DNA of 64,000 nucleotides from Rhizobium subbaraonis. Lineage in GTDB: Bacteria; Pseudomonadota; Alphaproteobacteria; Rhizobiales; Rhizobiaceae. Of the stretch, positions 36,636 to 47,206 are shown one piece after another. The stretch lies in contig NZ_OBQD01000011.1 of NCBI RefSeq assembly GCF_900220975.1, forward strand, positions 1 to 64,000, read 5' to 3'. How positions within the stretch are numbered: the stretch's first letter is position 1; every line of letters begins with the position of its first letter. The notes below the pieces were generated by a model. That model saw nothing but the letters and a program-made list of their open reading frames with translations. It was not told where the DNA came from and did not search any database. A program made the position numbers and the translations under genes.

Positions 36636-37154
36636 TTATTCGGCGGCTGCTTCCGCTGCCTTTGCGGCTTCGGCTGCCTCGGCTGCTGCCTTCTCGGCGG
36701 CGAGCGCCTGTGCGGCTGCGACCTTTTCGGCTTCCAGACGTGCCTTTTCCTCGGCAACGGCTGCGCGCTCGGCGTCGTTGAGCTTGCGGGCGCGCGTGCC
36801 GGTGTTCTCGACGATACGAGCCGACTTGCCGCGACGATCGCGGAGGTAGTACAGCTTGGCGCGGCGGACCTTACCGCGGCGGACGACTTCCACGCCCTCG
36901 ACCAGCGGGGAGTAGACGGGGAATACGCGCTCAACGCCTTCGCCGTAGGAGATCTTGCGAACGGTGAAGCTCTCGTTGAGGCCGCCGCCGGAACGGGCGA
37001 TGCAGACGCCTTCATAGGCCTGTACGCGGGTACGGGTGCCTTCCGTCACGCGGACGTTGACACGAACCGTGTCGCCCGGGGAGAATTCCGGAAGGGTCCG
37101 CTTGGCGGCGATCTTGGCGGCCTGTTCGGCCTCGAGCTGCTGAATGATGTTCAT
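36636..37154 (-). CDS. rplS: Ribosomal protein L19
   Basis: 172 residues against about 115 in E. coli. The L19 core covers roughly residues 1-120 ([66 protein letters not shown]). The last 45 residues are an Ala/Glu/Lys helix-forming tail common in rhizobia. It helps form the 30S/50S interface. It is not next to trmD as in many bacteria, because a TSUP gene on the other strand lies between. It ends in a strong terminator. Confidence 0.96.
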   Translation of the reverse strand: MNIIQQLEAEQAAKIAAKRTLPEFSPGDTVRVNVRVTEGTRTRVQAYEGVCIARSGGGLNESFTVRKISYGEGVERVFPVYSPLVEGVEVVRRGKVRRAKLYYLRDRRGKSARIVENTGTRARKLNDAERAAVAEEKARLEAEKVAAAQALAAEKAAAEAAEAAKAAEAAAE

Positions 37155-37455
37155 CGGTCTAACCTTTACGTTTTTCTCAAACAGCCAGAGCGCTCGGCCT
37201 TCTCCCTTGGTTGAACCTCGGGGTTATGCCCGTTGCCGGACAGGAGCGGTTTCGCCATTCTTTGCTTGCGGCTTTTCCGGGATGATCCCAAAACCGTGCG
37301 CGCAATACACCATTCGACAGCACTTGTCATCAGTTGCCGGCCAGAAATCGCTGTCTATTTCGGCTTTCGTAAGGATTGCGGATCGGCGCCGCCCCCGATA
37401 TCAGCCGATGTCGGAGGACATGGCGGCACATTGTGCTGCCAGGAGGAGGATCAGC
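37155..37455. other. Divergent promoter region between rplS and the TSUP gene
   Basis: About 300 bp. The frame upstream of the TSUP gene is open but unlike the family, and AGGAGGA just before 37456 marks the true start. No hairpin or known leader motif is evident. Confidence 0.45.
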
Positions 37456-38202
37456 ATGTCGATCGCCGATGCGGCGCTTTTGTTCTTGGCCGGCTTCATG
37501 TCGGGTGTGGTCAACGCCATTGCCGGTGGCGGGACCTTTCTAACGTTCGGCGCGATGACACTGACCGGCCTGCCGCCGATCATGGCGAATGCGACGTCCT
37601 CGATCACCCAGTTTCCAGGCTACGTTACTTCCGCGCTGGCCTACTGGAAGGAAATCCGCGCGGACTGGAAGGAGGCAATGGTGGTCGGGGCGCTATCGCT
37701 CGTCGGCGGTCTGGCCGGTGCGCTGCTGCTGCTTTCCATGTCCAATCCCGGCTTCCGCGCGCTCGTGCCCTGGCTCCTGCTGGCCGCGACCGCGATCTTC
37801 GCCGCCGGCCCCCTGCTGCGGCCGAAACACTTGCACGCCGAAAAGCCTATCGGCCCGCTCGGGCTCGTCGGCCAATTCGCAACCTCGATCTATGGCGGCT
37901 TCTTCGGCGCCGGAATGGGCATCATGACGCTCGCCGTGCTCGGTCTTTCCAAGGGTGGCGACTATCATCGGCTGAATGCGCTGAAGAACTTCCTTGCCAT
38001 GGTGATCGCCGGCGTCGCCATCGCCGTCTTCGCCAGCGGTGATGTCGTCGGATGGCCGCAGGCGGCCGTCATGGTTCCGGCGGGTGCGATCGGTGGCTAT
38101 TCCGGCGTCTGGGTCGCCCGGCGTGTACCCCAGAACATCATCCGCGCGCTGGTCGTCGCGGTCGGCGCGATCCTGACGATCTACTACTTCGTCACCGATT
38201 GA
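37456..38202 (+). CDS. TSUP family (TauE/SafE) membrane protein
   Basis: 248 residues from ATG 37456 (AGGAGGA upstream). About eight membrane helices with the family repeats ([43 protein letters not shown]). It probably exports a sulfur-containing or organic anion; the substrate is unknown. It sits on the + strand inside an otherwise leftward ribosomal cluster, and its last 19 bp overlap the end of trmD tail to tail. Confidence 0.85.
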   Translation: MSIADAALLFLAGFMSGVVNAIAGGGTFLTFGAMTLTGLPPIMANATSSITQFPGYVTSALAYWKEIRADWKEAMVVGALSLVGGLAGALLLLSMSNPGFRALVPWLLLAATAIFAAGPLLRPKHLHAEKPIGPLGLVGQFATSIYGGFFGAGMGIMTLAVLGLSKGGDYHRLNALKNFLAMVIAGVAIAVFASGDVVGWPQAAVMVPAGAIGGYSGVWVARRVPQNIIRALVVAVGAILTIYYFVTD

Positions 38203-38882
38203 CGGGCGATGAGGTCCGGGCGGCGTGCCTCGGTCAGCCGACGCGCCTCGGCCTGCCGCCATTTCTCGATCTCGCCGTGATGGCCGGAGGTCAGGACGGC
38301 CGGTATCTCCCTGCCTTCCCACACCGGCGGGCGGGTGTAGTGCGGATGCTCCAGCAGGCCGCCCTCGAAACTCTCATGGATGCCGGAAAGCGCATTGCCC
38401 ATCACGCCCGGGAGGATGCGCACGATCGCGTCCAGCAGGATCATGGCGGCCGGCTCGCCACCGGACAGGATGTAGTCGCCGATCGAGACCTCCTCCAGCC
38501 CGCGTGCATCGATGACACGCTGGTCCACGCCCTCGAAGCGGCCGCAGACGATCACCGCTCCGTCGCCGGCCGCAAGCTCGCGGACGCGGCCCTGTGTCAA
38601 CGGGCGGCCGCGCGGACTCATCAGCAATCGGGGACGCGGGTCATCCTCCGGCGCGGCATGGTCGATCGCCTGGGCCAGCACATCGGGCTTCAGCACCATG
38701 CCGGCGCCGCCACCGGCCGGAGTATCATCGACCGTGCGATGGCGATCGGTGGCGAAGTCGCGGATCTGCACCGTTTCCAGCACCCAGTCGCCGCGCGCGA
38801 GCGCCTTGCCGGACAGCGACTGGCCGAGAAAACCCGGAAACATCTCGGGGTAGAGCGTCAGGATGGTGGCGCGGAAAGCCAC
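38184..38882 (-). CDS. trmD: tRNA (guanine-N1)-methyltransferase
   Basis: 232 residues from the GTG at 38882, which has GAGGAATGAC upstream and lies 1 bp after the rimM stop; the longer form would run into rimM. It has [38 protein letters not shown], and the trefoil-knot SAM site ([29 protein letters not shown]). It makes m1G37 in tRNAs, preventing +1 frameshifts. Its 3' end overlaps the convergent TSUP gene. Confidence 0.95.
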   Translation of the reverse strand: MAFRATILTLYPEMFPGFLGQSLSGKALARGDWVLETVQIRDFATDRHRTVDDTPAGGGAGMVLKPDVLAQAIDHAAPEDDPRPRLLMSPRGRPLTQGRVRELAAGDGAVIVCGRFEGVDQRVIDARGLEEVSIGDYILSGGEPAAMILLDAIVRILPGVMGNALSGIHESFEGGLLEHPHYTRPPVWEGREIPAVLTSGHHGEIEKWRQAEARRLTEARRPDLIARQSVTK

Positions 38883-38883
38883 G

Positions 38884-39456
38884 TCATTCCTCCTCGCGCG
38901 GCGGCCGCCGCTTGCGGCTGCCCGGACCATCCTCGTCCTCGCTGTCGAGTCCGGCCGCCACCGGGTCGATCAGCAGGCGACCGTTCTCGAAATCGATTTC
39001 CAGCACGGCCGCTTCGGAAAACGGTATCAGCACCGGCCGCTTGCCCGGCCCCTTGAGTTCCAAGAGGTTGCCGGCGCCGAAATCGAAGATGCCGGTGACC
39101 GTGCCGTGGTTGTGGCCGGTGCCGTCCACCGCCTCGAGGCCCTCGAGGTCGGCATAGTAGAATTCATCGTCGTCCAGTTCCTCGTCCGGCAGCTTGTCGC
39201 GTTCGATGAACAGGTCGAGCCCGCGCAGCCCCTCTGCGGCGTTGCGGTCGTTGACGCCTCGAAAGCGGACGATGGCGAGATTCTTGGCCTCACGGACCTC
39301 GAGGATTTCGAAGACACGGCCATCCTCGCTGTGAAGATGTCCGTAGTCGCCGAGCGCACTGGGGTCGAGCGTATAGGATTTGACGCGGACTTCGCCGCGC
39401 AGGCCCTGCGCTGCGCCGATCGTTGCCATCAGCACGGGATTCTGAAGCTTGGTCAT
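38884..39456 (-). CDS. rimM: Ribosome maturation factor RimM
   Basis: 190 residues, start [21 protein letters not shown]; the ribosome site is weak. The N-terminal RimM beta-barrel ([21 protein letters not shown]) is followed by a PRC-barrel ([40 protein letters not shown]) and an acidic/basic tail ending PPREEE. It assists 16S processing and S19 assembly in the 30S head. It sits between rpsP and trmD in one leftward operon. Confidence 0.93.
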   Translation of the reverse strand: MTKLQNPVLMATIGAAQGLRGEVRVKSYTLDPSALGDYGHLHSEDGRVFEILEVREAKNLAIVRFRGVNDRNAAEGLRGLDLFIERDKLPDEELDDDEFYYADLEGLEAVDGTGHNHGTVTGIFDFGAGNLLELKGPGKRPVLIPFSEAAVLEIDFENGRLLIDPVAAGLDSEDEDGPGSRKRRPPREEE

Positions 39457-39498
39457 CAATCCGATCCGGCCAACACTCAAACAGGAAAAGCGGGAGAC

Positions 39499-39534
39499 AA
39501 AACAAAAGCGGGCGACATGAGACACGCCGCCCGC
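39499..39534 (-). terminator. Hairpin with T tract between rpsP and rimM
   Basis: On the minus strand GCGGGCG (39534-39528) pairs with CGCCCGC (39514-39508), followed by TTTTGTTTTG. It lies just past the rpsP stop. Since rimM and trmD follow on the same strand, it probably acts as a partial terminator that lets rpsP be made in excess. Confidence 0.55.
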
Positions 39535-39555
39535 CCGTCATCAAGCTGACCGGGA

Positions 39556-39921
39556 TTACTCGGCAGCGGCAGCAGCAGCGGCGTCTTCAGCCTTCTGCTT
39601 CTTCTCGGCGACGCGCTCGAGCGCCTTCTTGCCCGGCTTTGCCTTTTCCGGGTTGTTGCGGGCGTCACGCTTGGCAAGGCCGGCTTCGTTCAGGAAGCGC
39701 AGGACGCGGTCGGTCGGCTGCGCACCCTTGGCGAGCCATTCCTTGATGCGCTCCTCGTTCAGCTCGATGCGCTTTGCATCTTCCTTGGAGAGCATCGGGT
39801 TCCAGGAACCGACCTTCTCGAGGAAGCGGCCGTCGCGCGGGCTGCGGGCATCGGCAACGACGATCTGGTAGTACGGGCGCTTCTTGGAACCACCACGGGC
39901 GAGACGGATCTTGAGGGACAT
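39556..39921 (-). CDS. rpsP: Ribosomal protein S16
   Basis: 121 residues against about 82 in E. coli. The core [41 protein letters not shown] and [16 protein letters not shown] is intact. The last 35-40 residues form a Lys/Ala-rich tail ending in an Ala run, as in other rhizobial S16 proteins. A late-assembling 30S body protein. It follows the chorismate mutase gene by 39 bp. Confidence 0.96.
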   Translation of the reverse strand: MSLKIRLARGGSKKRPYYQIVVADARSPRDGRFLEKVGSWNPMLSKEDAKRIELNEERIKEWLAKGAQPTDRVLRFLNEAGLAKRDARNNPEKAKPGKKALERVAEKKQKAEDAAAAAAAE

Positions 39922-39960
39922 TTCTTTTTCTCCTTGAGCGAAATTTGGGCCCGCTTGACT

Positions 39961-40284
39961 TCAAGCGGTATGCTGGTTGTTGGAGCCGCTGAAATCGGCG
40001 GCGATGGCTTCATGATGCCGGATCACCTCGCGGATGATGAAGTTCAGAAACTTCTCCGCGAAATCCGGATCCAGATTGGCATCCTTCGCCAGCCGGCGGA
40101 GGCGTTCGATCTGGTATTCCTCGCGCGCCGGGTCGGCCGGCGGCAAATCGTGGGTGGCTTTGAGTACGCCGACCGCCTTGGTGCAGCGGAAACGCTCGGC
40201 CAAGATGTGGACCAGGGCGGCATCGATGTTGTCGATCGACTGGCGGTATTCCGCCAGTTGCTTCTTGATTTCCGGATCGATCAT
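39961..40284 (-). CDS. Chorismate mutase (AroQ type)
   Basis: 107 residues from ATG 40284 (GGAAACG upstream); longer frames are antisense to ffh-region sequence. It is an all-helical AroQ domain: LAEYRQSIDNIDAALVHILAERFRC, TKAVGVLK, PPADPAREEYQIERLRRLA, FLNFIIREVIRHH. It converts chorismate to prephenate for Phe/Tyr synthesis. It is 7 bp after ffh and 39 bp before rpsP, within one leftward unit. Confidence 0.92.
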   Translation of the reverse strand: MIDPEIKKQLAEYRQSIDNIDAALVHILAERFRCTKAVGVLKATHDLPPADPAREEYQIERLRRLAKDANLDPDFAEKFLNFIIREVIRHHEAIAADFSGSNNQHTA

Positions 40285-40291
40285 CGTTTCC

Positions 40292-41863
40292 TCACTTCTT
40301 TTTCGGCAGGCCGGGCAATCCCGGGAATCCGCCGCCAAGGCCCGGCAGCTTGCCACCCAGGCCTGGCAGGCCACCGCCGCCGAGACCCGGCATTCCGCTG
40401 CCCGGCTTGAGGCCCGCGGCTTCTGCCTGCTTCTGCAAGGCTTCCAGCTGCTTCGGGTCGAGCTTCGACAGGTCGGGCATGCCGCCCATGCCGCCACCGA
40501 GGCCGCCAAGCCCCATCTTGCCGGCCAGGCCACCCATCATCTGCTTCATCAGGCCGCCGCCCTTCTTGCCGCCCATCATCTTCATCATGTCCGCCATCTG
40601 GCGGTGCATCTTCAGAAGCTTGTTGATGTCGCTGGCATCGGTGCCGGAGCCGGCCGCGATGCGCTTCTTGCGCGAATGCTTGAGCATGTCCGGATTGGCG
40701 CGCTCGGCCTTGGTCATCGAGGAGATGATCGCAAGCTGGCGGCCGAACATCCGGTCATCGAGGCCGGCGGAGGCCATCTTGTCCTTCATGCCGGCCATGC
40801 CGGGCATCATTCCCATGATGCCGCCCATGCCGCCCATCTTCTGCATCTGGCGGAGCTGGTCGGCGAGGTCGTTCAGGTCGAACTTGCCCTTCGCCATCTT
40901 CTCGGCCATCGCCGCCGCCTTCTCGGCGTCGATGTTCTCGGCCGCCTTCTCGACGAGGCTGACGATGTCGCCCATGCCGAGGATGCGGTCGGCGACGCGG
41001 CGGGGATGAAATTCCTCCAGTTCGCCCATCTTTTCGCCGACGCCGATCAGCTTGATCGGCTTGCCGGTGACGGCGCGCATCGAAAGTGCTGCGCCGCCGC
41101 GGCCATCGCCGTCCATGCGGGTGAGCACCAGGCCGGTGATGCCGACGCGTTCGTCGAAGTTGCGGGCGAGGTTGACGGCGTCCTGGCCGGTGAGCGCGTC
41201 GGCGACGAGCAGGATCTCGTGCGGATTGGACTTCCGCTTGATCTCCGCCATCTCAATCATCAGCGGCTCGTCGATATGCGTACGGCCGGCGGTGTCGAGG
41301 ACTACGACGTCATGGCCACCGAGCTTGGCGGCCTGTACGGCACGCGCGGCGATATCGGTCGGCGACTGGCCGGCGATGATCGGCAGCGTGTCGATGCCGG
41401 TCTGCACGCCGAGCTGGCGCAATTGCTCCTGGGCTGCCGGACGTCGCGTGTCCAGCGAGGCCAGCAGGACCTTCTTCTTGTCGCGCGTCTTGAGCCTGTT
41501 GGCGATCTTGCCCGAGGTGGTCGTCTTGCCCGAACCCTGCAGGCCGACCATCATGACGACGACCGGGGCGGCGGCATTGAGGTCGATCGAGACACCCTCG
41601 GAGCCGAGCATCGACACGAGCTCGTCATGCACGATCTTCACGACCATCTGGCCGGGCTTGATGCTTTTGAGGATTTCCGCGCCGACCGCCTTCTCGCGCA
41701 CCGCGTCGGTGAAGGATCGTACCACTTCCAGCGCCACGTCCGCTTCGAGCAGCGCGCGGCGGACCTCGCGCAACGCCGCCGAGACATCCGCCTCGGAGAG
41801 CGCGCCACGGCCTGTCAGACCATTCAAGATGGCGCCAAGGCGGTCCTGGAGTGTTTCAAACAT
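40292..41863 (-). CDS. ffh: Signal recognition particle protein Ffh (SRP54)
   Basis: 523 residues from MFETLQDRLGAILNGL. The N domain is followed by the SRP GTPase (GLQGSGKTTTSGKIANRLK, LLASLDTRRPAAQEQLRQLG, VVLDTAGRTHIDEPLM, TRMDGDGRGGAAL) and a methionine-rich M domain (QMQKMGGMGGIMGMMPGMAGM). The C-terminal tail is rich in Gly/Met/Leu/Pro and longer than in E. coli. It binds signal sequences and SRP RNA and hands ribosomes to FtsY, whose gene lies 3.7 kb away. First gene of the leftward ffh-aroQ-rpsP-rimM-trmD unit. Confidence 0.96.
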   Translation of the reverse strand: MFETLQDRLGAILNGLTGRGALSEADVSAALREVRRALLEADVALEVVRSFTDAVREKAVGAEILKSIKPGQMVVKIVHDELVSMLGSEGVSIDLNAAAPVVVMMVGLQGSGKTTTSGKIANRLKTRDKKKVLLASLDTRRPAAQEQLRQLGVQTGIDTLPIIAGQSPTDIAARAVQAAKLGGHDVVVLDTAGRTHIDEPLMIEMAEIKRKSNPHEILLVADALTGQDAVNLARNFDERVGITGLVLTRMDGDGRGGAALSMRAVTGKPIKLIGVGEKMGELEEFHPRRVADRILGMGDIVSLVEKAAENIDAEKAAAMAEKMAKGKFDLNDLADQLRQMQKMGGMGGIMGMMPGMAGMKDKMASAGLDDRMFGRQLAIISSMTKAERANPDMLKHSRKKRIAAGSGTDASDINKLLKMHRQMADMMKMMGGKKGGGLMKQMMGGLAGKMGLGGLGGGMGGMPDLSKLDPKQLEALQKQAEAAGLKPGSGMPGLGGGGLPGLGGKLPGLGGGFPGLPGLPKKK

Positions 41864-42145
41864 CGTTTCGTCCTTCTTGTTTCCGTGCGTGCCGGAAACG
41901 TCGGTGTATCTGCAGGCAAAAACAAGACGCAAAGCCAAAAACCACCCGAGGGCGCATCGCGCTGTCGGGTGCTAACCTCCGGGATCTCTTTATACCTTCA
42001 CGGGTCCCGGTCGGCGGCTTCAAGTGTCGTTACTTGTCGCAGATGCGCGGCATAAACAGGAAAGCGGGCGGAAAGTCAAGTTTCGACGCTGGCAATCGGA
42101 AATCGCCGACGCCAGATTAGGCATTCAACATCGCTTAGGCTCAAT

Positions 42146-43177
42146 ATGCCGGACAGACTGGACAAGCCGCCCATGCCGGAAAGATCGCGGAACCCCTACT
42201 ACGACGGCCCCGTCTCAGACCACTTTGACGGTACGCGGTTTTTCAATCCGGGCGGCGATCCGCCTCGCGGCCTTCGTGACCTCCTGCGCTGGCAGTTCGG
42301 CGGCGGGCGGTCACGCTGGCCGAAGTCGGCGCCGAGCCCCTTTCCCGCCGCCCGGCCGGAGAAGCGGATCGACGGCAAGCACCTGCGCGTAACCATGGTC
42401 GGCCATGCGACCCTGCTCATTCAGGTGGCGGGCCTGAACATCCTCACCGATCCCGTCTGGTCGCCCCGCACCAGTCCGTTCACCTTTACCGGTCCAAGGC
42501 GCGTCGTCCCGCCCGGCATCGAATTCGACGACCTGCCGCCGATCGACATCGTGCTCGTCACCCATAACCATTACGACCATCTCGATCTGGTTACACTAAA
42601 GCGGCTTTACGACCGGCACGCGCCCCACATCGTCACCCCGCTCGGCAACGACACCATCATCCGCCGCGCCATCCCCGATGTGAAGATTTCCGACATGGAC
42701 TGGGGCGATCGGATGTCCCTGTGGGACAATCTGTTGATCGATTGCGAACCCTGCCATCACTGGTCGGCGCGCGGCACGCGCGATCGCCGCATGGCGCTGT
42801 GGGCAGCCTTCGTGCTCACGACCCCGGCCGGAAACATCTACCACATCGGCGACACGGGCTTTCACGACGGCATCAACTACAGGGCGGCTGCCGACCGGCA
42901 TGGGGGCTTCCGCCTCGCCTGCCTGCCGATCGGGGCCTATGAGCCCCGCTGGTTCATGAAGAGCCAGCATCAGAACGCTCGCGAAGCTGTCGACGGCATG
43001 CTCGCCTGCAGGTCGGCGCATGCCGTCGGCCACCATTTCGGAACGGTGCAGCTGACCGACGAGGCGATCGACGCACCGGTCGACATGCTCAAGACCGCGC
43101 TCGCCTGCAGGGATATCGCCCCCGAGCGGTTCCGCGCGCTGCGGGCGGGCGAAGTCTTCGACGTGCCGGAGGCGTGA
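42146..43177 (+). CDS. Metallo-beta-lactamase-fold hydrolase (NAPE-PLD/UlaG-like)
   Basis: 343 residues; ATG 42173 is an alternative start. The metal motif is [10 protein letters not shown] (HxHxDH), with [26 protein letters not shown] before it and [24 protein letters not shown] after it. These mark the NAPE-hydrolysing phospholipase D-like/UlaG branch of MBL hydrolases. The substrate may be a phospholipid or another phosphodiester and is not resolved. It is divergent from ffh, and no membrane anchor is seen. Confidence 0.88.
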   Translation: MPDRLDKPPMPERSRNPYYDGPVSDHFDGTRFFNPGGDPPRGLRDLLRWQFGGGRSRWPKSAPSPFPAARPEKRIDGKHLRVTMVGHATLLIQVAGLNILTDPVWSPRTSPFTFTGPRRVVPPGIEFDDLPPIDIVLVTHNHYDHLDLVTLKRLYDRHAPHIVTPLGNDTIIRRAIPDVKISDMDWGDRMSLWDNLLIDCEPCHHWSARGTRDRRMALWAAFVLTTPAGNIYHIGDTGFHDGINYRAAADRHGGFRLACLPIGAYEPRWFMKSQHQNAREAVDGMLACRSAHAVGHHFGTVQLTDEAIDAPVDMLKTALACRDIAPERFRALRAGEVFDVPEA

Positions 43178-43334
43178 GCCGCAAGCCGCGTGGCTCCCGC
43201 CCGGCTTCTGTCGCAAGCGACTGCAGATAGCGTGCAGGGCAGGGGAAAGTCATTGCGCGCATCCCCGGCGCGCCACTGGTATTTTCCCTGCGTTTCCGCC
43301 ATATAGACGGCCGAAACGCAACGAAGGCATGCTG

Positions 43335-44249
43335 ATGAGCAACACGGTCGAATTCGCGAAGATGAACGGGCTTGGCAACAAGATCCTCGTCGTCGACATG
43401 CGTGGTCGTACCGACCGCGTCGCGCCGCAGGCCGCGATCGCACTCGCCGCCGACGCCGCGACCGCCTTCGACCAGATCATGGCGATCCACGATCCGAGGG
43501 TCGACGGTACCGACGCCTTCATCGACATCCTCAACTGCGACGGTTCCAAGGCGCAGGCCTGCGGCAACGGCACGCGCTGCGTCGTCCAGGCGCTCGCCGC
43601 CGAGACCGGCAGGAAGGCCTTCACCTTCCAGACCGTGGCTGGCATCCTCAATGCCGTCGAGCATGCGGACGGCACGATCTCCGTCGACATGGGCAGGCCC
43701 GTCTTCGAATGGGACCGGGTCCCGCTTGCCGAGGAGTTTCACGACACCCGCCGGATCGAGCTGCAGATCGGCCCGATCGACGATCCGGTGCTGCATTCGC
43801 CGTCCGCGATGTCGATGGGCAATCCGCACGCCGTATTCTGGGTCGATCGCGACGTCATGTCCTACGACCTTGCCCGCTTCGGCCCGCTTCTGGAAAACCA
43901 CCCGATCTTCCCCGAGCGCGCCAACATCACGCTGGCGCAGGTGACCTCGCGCACCGCCATGACCACCCGCACCTGGGAGCGCGGCGCAGGACTGACGCTC
44001 GCCTGCGGCTCGGCCGCATGTGCGGCGGCCGTCAGCGGCGCCCGCACCGGCCGCACGGGCCGCAAGGTCGACGTACACGTCGCCTCGGCCAACCCGCCCG
44101 GCATCCTCACCATCGAATGGCGCGAGAGCGACGATCATGTCGTCATGACCGGTCCGGCCGAATGGGAGTGGTCGGGCATGCTCGACCCCGCAACCGGGGC
44201 CTGGCAGCGCGATCACGAAAAGCCCGCAGACGGGGCGGCGGCGCTTTGA
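43335..44249 (+). CDS. dapF: Diaminopimelate epimerase
   Basis: 304 residues from ATG 43335 (AAGG 7 bp upstream; ATG 43329 is too close). It has [20 protein letters not shown] and the two catalytic cysteines in [15 protein letters not shown] and [17 protein letters not shown], plus [16 protein letters not shown]. It converts LL- to meso-diaminopimelate for lysine and peptidoglycan. It is coupled to the next gene, whose TTG overlaps the dapF stop. Confidence 0.95.
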   Translation: MSNTVEFAKMNGLGNKILVVDMRGRTDRVAPQAAIALAADAATAFDQIMAIHDPRVDGTDAFIDILNCDGSKAQACGNGTRCVVQALAAETGRKAFTFQTVAGILNAVEHADGTISVDMGRPVFEWDRVPLAEEFHDTRRIELQIGPIDDPVLHSPSAMSMGNPHAVFWVDRDVMSYDLARFGPLLENHPIFPERANITLAQVTSRTAMTTRTWERGAGLTLACGSAACAAAVSGARTGRTGRKVDVHVASANPPGILTIEWRESDDHVVMTGPAEWEWSGMLDPATGAWQRDHEKPADGAAAL

Positions 44250-45523
44250 GCGGCGTCGAGGTCATAACCTTCGGCTGCCGTCTGAACACCTACGAATCGG
44301 AAGTGATGCGCGGCGAAGCCGAGAAGGCCGGGCTGAACAACGCCATCCTCTTCAACACCTGTGCCGTGACCGGCGAGGCGGTGCGCCAGGCCCGGCAGGC
44401 GATCCGCCGTGCCCGTCGCGACAACCCGCATGCCCGCATCATCGTCACCGGATGTGCGGCGCAGACGGAGAAGGATACCTTTGCCGAAATGCCGGAGGTG
44501 GACGCCGTGCTCGGCAACGACGAGAAGCTGAAAAGCGCCGCCTACCGGTCGCTGCCCGATTTCGGCGTGTCGGCGGAGGAAAAGGTCCGGGTCAACGACA
44601 TCATGAGCGTGACCGAGACGGCGCCACAGATGGTGAAGGCCATCGACGGGCACGTACGCGCCTTTCTCCAGGTGCAGAATGGTTGCGACCACCGATGCAC
44701 CTTCTGCATCATCCCCTATGGCCGCGGCAATTCCCGCTCCGTGCCGATGGGGGCGGTCGTCGACCAGGCGCGCGCGCTCGTCGAAGGCGGCTATCGGGAG
44801 ATCGTGCTGACGGGCGTCGACGCCACCAGTTATGGCGCCGACCTTGCGGGACAGCCAAGCCTCGGCCTGCTTGCCAAGACCCTCCTGAAGCAGGTGCCCG
44901 ACATCATCCGGCTGCGCCTGTCCTCGATCGACGGCATCGAGGCGGATCGCCATCTCTTCGACCTGATCGCCGACGAGCCGCGCTTCATGCCCCATCTGCA
45001 TCTGTCGCTGCAGCACGGCGACGACCTCATCCTGAAGCGGATGAAGCGGCGCCATTCGCGCGACGATGCGATCGCTTTTTGTCGAACCGTGCGCGAACTG
45101 CGTCCGGACATGAGCTTCGGCGCCGACATGATCGCCGGCTTTCCGACGGAAACCGAGGAGATGGCGGACCAGAGCGCCAGCCTCGCCAGTGAATGCGGCA
45201 TCGCGCAACTGCACGTCTTTCCCTACAGCCCGCGCCCCGGCACCCCGGCTGCGCGCATGCCGCAACTCGACCGGGCGCTGGTCAAGGAACGGGCAGCCAG
45301 GCTGCGCGAGACTGGACAACGGCTGCAACTGGACCATCTTTCCGCCATGGCCGGAAGCCGGCAAACGATCCTTGTCGAAAACAACGGACTGGCGCATACG
45401 GAAAACTTCACGCTGGCCGATGCCGCGGGGTATGCGCCCCGCGACCTTGTTTCGGTGATCGTCACCGGCCACAATGGCAAGCACCTGACCGTGCGGGCGC
45501 AGACCGCATCTGTACGCAACTAG
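44246..45523 (+). CDS. mtaB: tRNA threonylcarbamoyladenosine methylthiotransferase MtaB
   Basis: 425 residues, TTG start at 44246 overlapping the dapF stop. The UPF0004 domain has [32 protein letters not shown] and [19 protein letters not shown] (three cluster cysteines). The radical-SAM core is [21 protein letters not shown], and a TRAM domain ends the protein. It adds methylthio to t6A37 in ANN-decoding tRNAs. The order dapF-mtaB-ftsY is a rhizobial constant as I recall. Confidence 0.93.
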   Translation: MSGVEVITFGCRLNTYESEVMRGEAEKAGLNNAILFNTCAVTGEAVRQARQAIRRARRDNPHARIIVTGCAAQTEKDTFAEMPEVDAVLGNDEKLKSAAYRSLPDFGVSAEEKVRVNDIMSVTETAPQMVKAIDGHVRAFLQVQNGCDHRCTFCIIPYGRGNSRSVPMGAVVDQARALVEGGYREIVLTGVDATSYGADLAGQPSLGLLAKTLLKQVPDIIRLRLSSIDGIEADRHLFDLIADEPRFMPHLHLSLQHGDDLILKRMKRRHSRDDAIAFCRTVRELRPDMSFGADMIAGFPTETEEMADQSASLASECGIAQLHVFPYSPRPGTPAARMPQLDRALVKERAARLRETGQRLQLDHLSAMAGSRQTILVENNGLAHTENFTLADAAGYAPRDLVSVIVTGHNGKHLTVRAQTASVRN

Positions 45524-45535
45524 CGGAATTCATTC

Positions 45536-47206
45536 ATGGCCTTCGGCTTCATCAAGAAAGTCTTCACCTTCGGCAAGGACACCGCGCCCTCGACGGACGT
45601 GCGCGAGGAGGCGGTGAAGCAGGACGACGTTCTTTCGAACGACGACGCTCCTCTTCTGCAAGCCGATGCCGTCGATACGGAGCCACCGGTCGCGCTTGCC
45701 GAAGATCGCGACCCCCTGCTTGACGAAGCCGAAGCGGCCAACCCCGAAGCCGAGCTCCATCGCGTCGAGCCGCAGGCGGACATCTACCCGCTGCCGCCGG
45801 TTGTCCATCCGCTCCCGATTGCCCCTGGCGAAGTGGCCTCGCCGGAAATCGAAACGGCGGGCGGACCCGCGCCAGACAGCCTCGACACCGCCGCCGAGAG
45901 CCTTCCTCAAGGGACGATGACGCCCGAGGTCGAGGCAACGCGCGCCGCCGAGCTGGTCAATATCGGCCTTGGTGGCGTCGAACACGCGCATGAGGAAATC
46001 GAGGCGGCCGAGGCTGCAAAGGCTGCCGCGGATGACGACTTCAGGGCGGCCGACGCTGACGCAATCGCAGAGTTTGCCGAGCCGTCGCGGCTGCCACTCG
46101 AGCCCGTCGAGCCGGCACCGGCCAAGCCGAAGACGCCCAGGACGAAAAAGACAGAAGCAAAGACTACCGGGACGAAATCTGACGCGGAGCCCGGTGCGGA
46201 TGCCGGTCCAGCACCGGCCCTGCCGAAAGGCTTCTCGACGGCCGACCGGAAGCCGAAGGAAGCGCCAGTCGCCGCTCCCGCGCCGAGGCTCAGCTGGTTC
46301 CAGCGCCTGCGTGCCGGCCTTTCCCGGACGTCCGCTCAGCTCAGCGGCCAGATCGCCAGCCTGTTCACCAAGCGCAAGCTTGACGATGCGACGTTGCAGG
46401 ATCTTGAGGACCTCCTCATCCAGGCCGACCTCGGCGTGGAGACGGCGCTGCGCATTACCGACACGCTGGCCTCCGAGCGCTACGGCAAGGACGTCACCGG
46501 CGAGGACGTCGGCCGCATCATGGCCGGCGAGATCACCAAGGTGCTGGAGCCGGTGGCAAGGCCCCTGGAACTCGACCTGTCGCACAAGCCACATGTCATT
46601 CTCGTCGTAGGCGTCAACGGTACCGGCAAGACGACGACGATCGGCAAGTTGGCGGCCAAGCTTTCGGGCGCCGGCCTGAAGGTGATGATGGCCGCCGGCG
46701 ACACGTTTCGCGCCGCCGCCATCGAACAGCTGCACATCTGGGCCGATCGCACCAAATCGGAGATCGTCTCCTCCAAGCTCGGCGCCGACGCGGCGGGCCT
46801 CGCCTATGAGGCCTACGAGCAGGCGAAGGCGAAGGGGAGCGACGTCCTGATCATCGACACCGCCGGGCGGCTGCAGAACAAGGCCGAGCTGATGGCGGAG
46901 CTGGAGAAGATCGTCCGCGTGCTTGGCAAGCTCGATCCCGACGCGCCACATACCGTCTTGCAGACGCTCGACGCGACCACGGGCCAGAACGCGATGAACC
47001 AGGTGGAAATTTTCCGCAACGTTGCCGGTGTCAGCGGCCTGATCATGACAAAATTGGACGGTACGGCTCGCGGCGGCATTCTTGTCGCGATCGCCGCCAA
47101 GCACAAGCTGCCGGTTTATTTCATCGGCGTCGGCGAGGGGATCGATGATCTCGAACCCTTCGAAGCAAGGGATTTCGCGCAGGCGATCGCAGGGGTTGAG
47201 GCATGA
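45536..47206 (+). CDS. ftsY: SRP receptor FtsY
   Basis: 556 residues. A long acidic N-terminal region (to about 240) mediates membrane attachment. The NG domain begins at [17 protein letters not shown] and contains [45 protein letters not shown] and [15 protein letters not shown]. It docks Ffh-ribosome complexes at the membrane. It follows mtaB by 12 bp, and its stop overlaps the yciB start. Confidence 0.96.
   Translation: MAFGFIKKVFTFGKDTAPSTDVREEAVKQDDVLSNDDAPLLQADAVDTEPPVALAEDRDPLLDEAEAANPEAELHRVEPQADIYPLPPVVHPLPIAPGEVASPEIETAGGPAPDSLDTAAESLPQGTMTPEVEATRAAELVNIGLGGVEHAHEEIEAAEAAKAAADDDFRAADADAIAEFAEPSRLPLEPVEPAPAKPKTPRTKKTEAKTTGTKSDAEPGADAGPAPALPKGFSTADRKPKEAPVAAPAPRLSWFQRLRAGLSRTSAQLSGQIASLFTKRKLDDATLQDLEDLLIQADLGVETALRITDTLASERYGKDVTGEDVGRIMAGEITKVLEPVARPLELDLSHKPHVILVVGVNGTGKTTTIGKLAAKLSGAGLKVMMAAGDTFRAAAIEQLHIWADRTKSEIVSSKLGADAAGLAYEAYEQAKAKGSDVLIIDTAGRLQNKAELMAELEKIVRVLGKLDPDAPHTVLQTLDATTGQNAMNQVEIFRNVAGVSGLIMTKLDGTARGGILVAIAAKHKLPVYFIGVGEGIDDLEPFEARDFAQAIAGVEA

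Noticed and set aside
41864-42145. Possible SRP (4.5S) RNA gene next to ffh
   Set aside because: The conserved GGAAGCAGCC-type tetraloop region and the required hairpin are absent from the interval.
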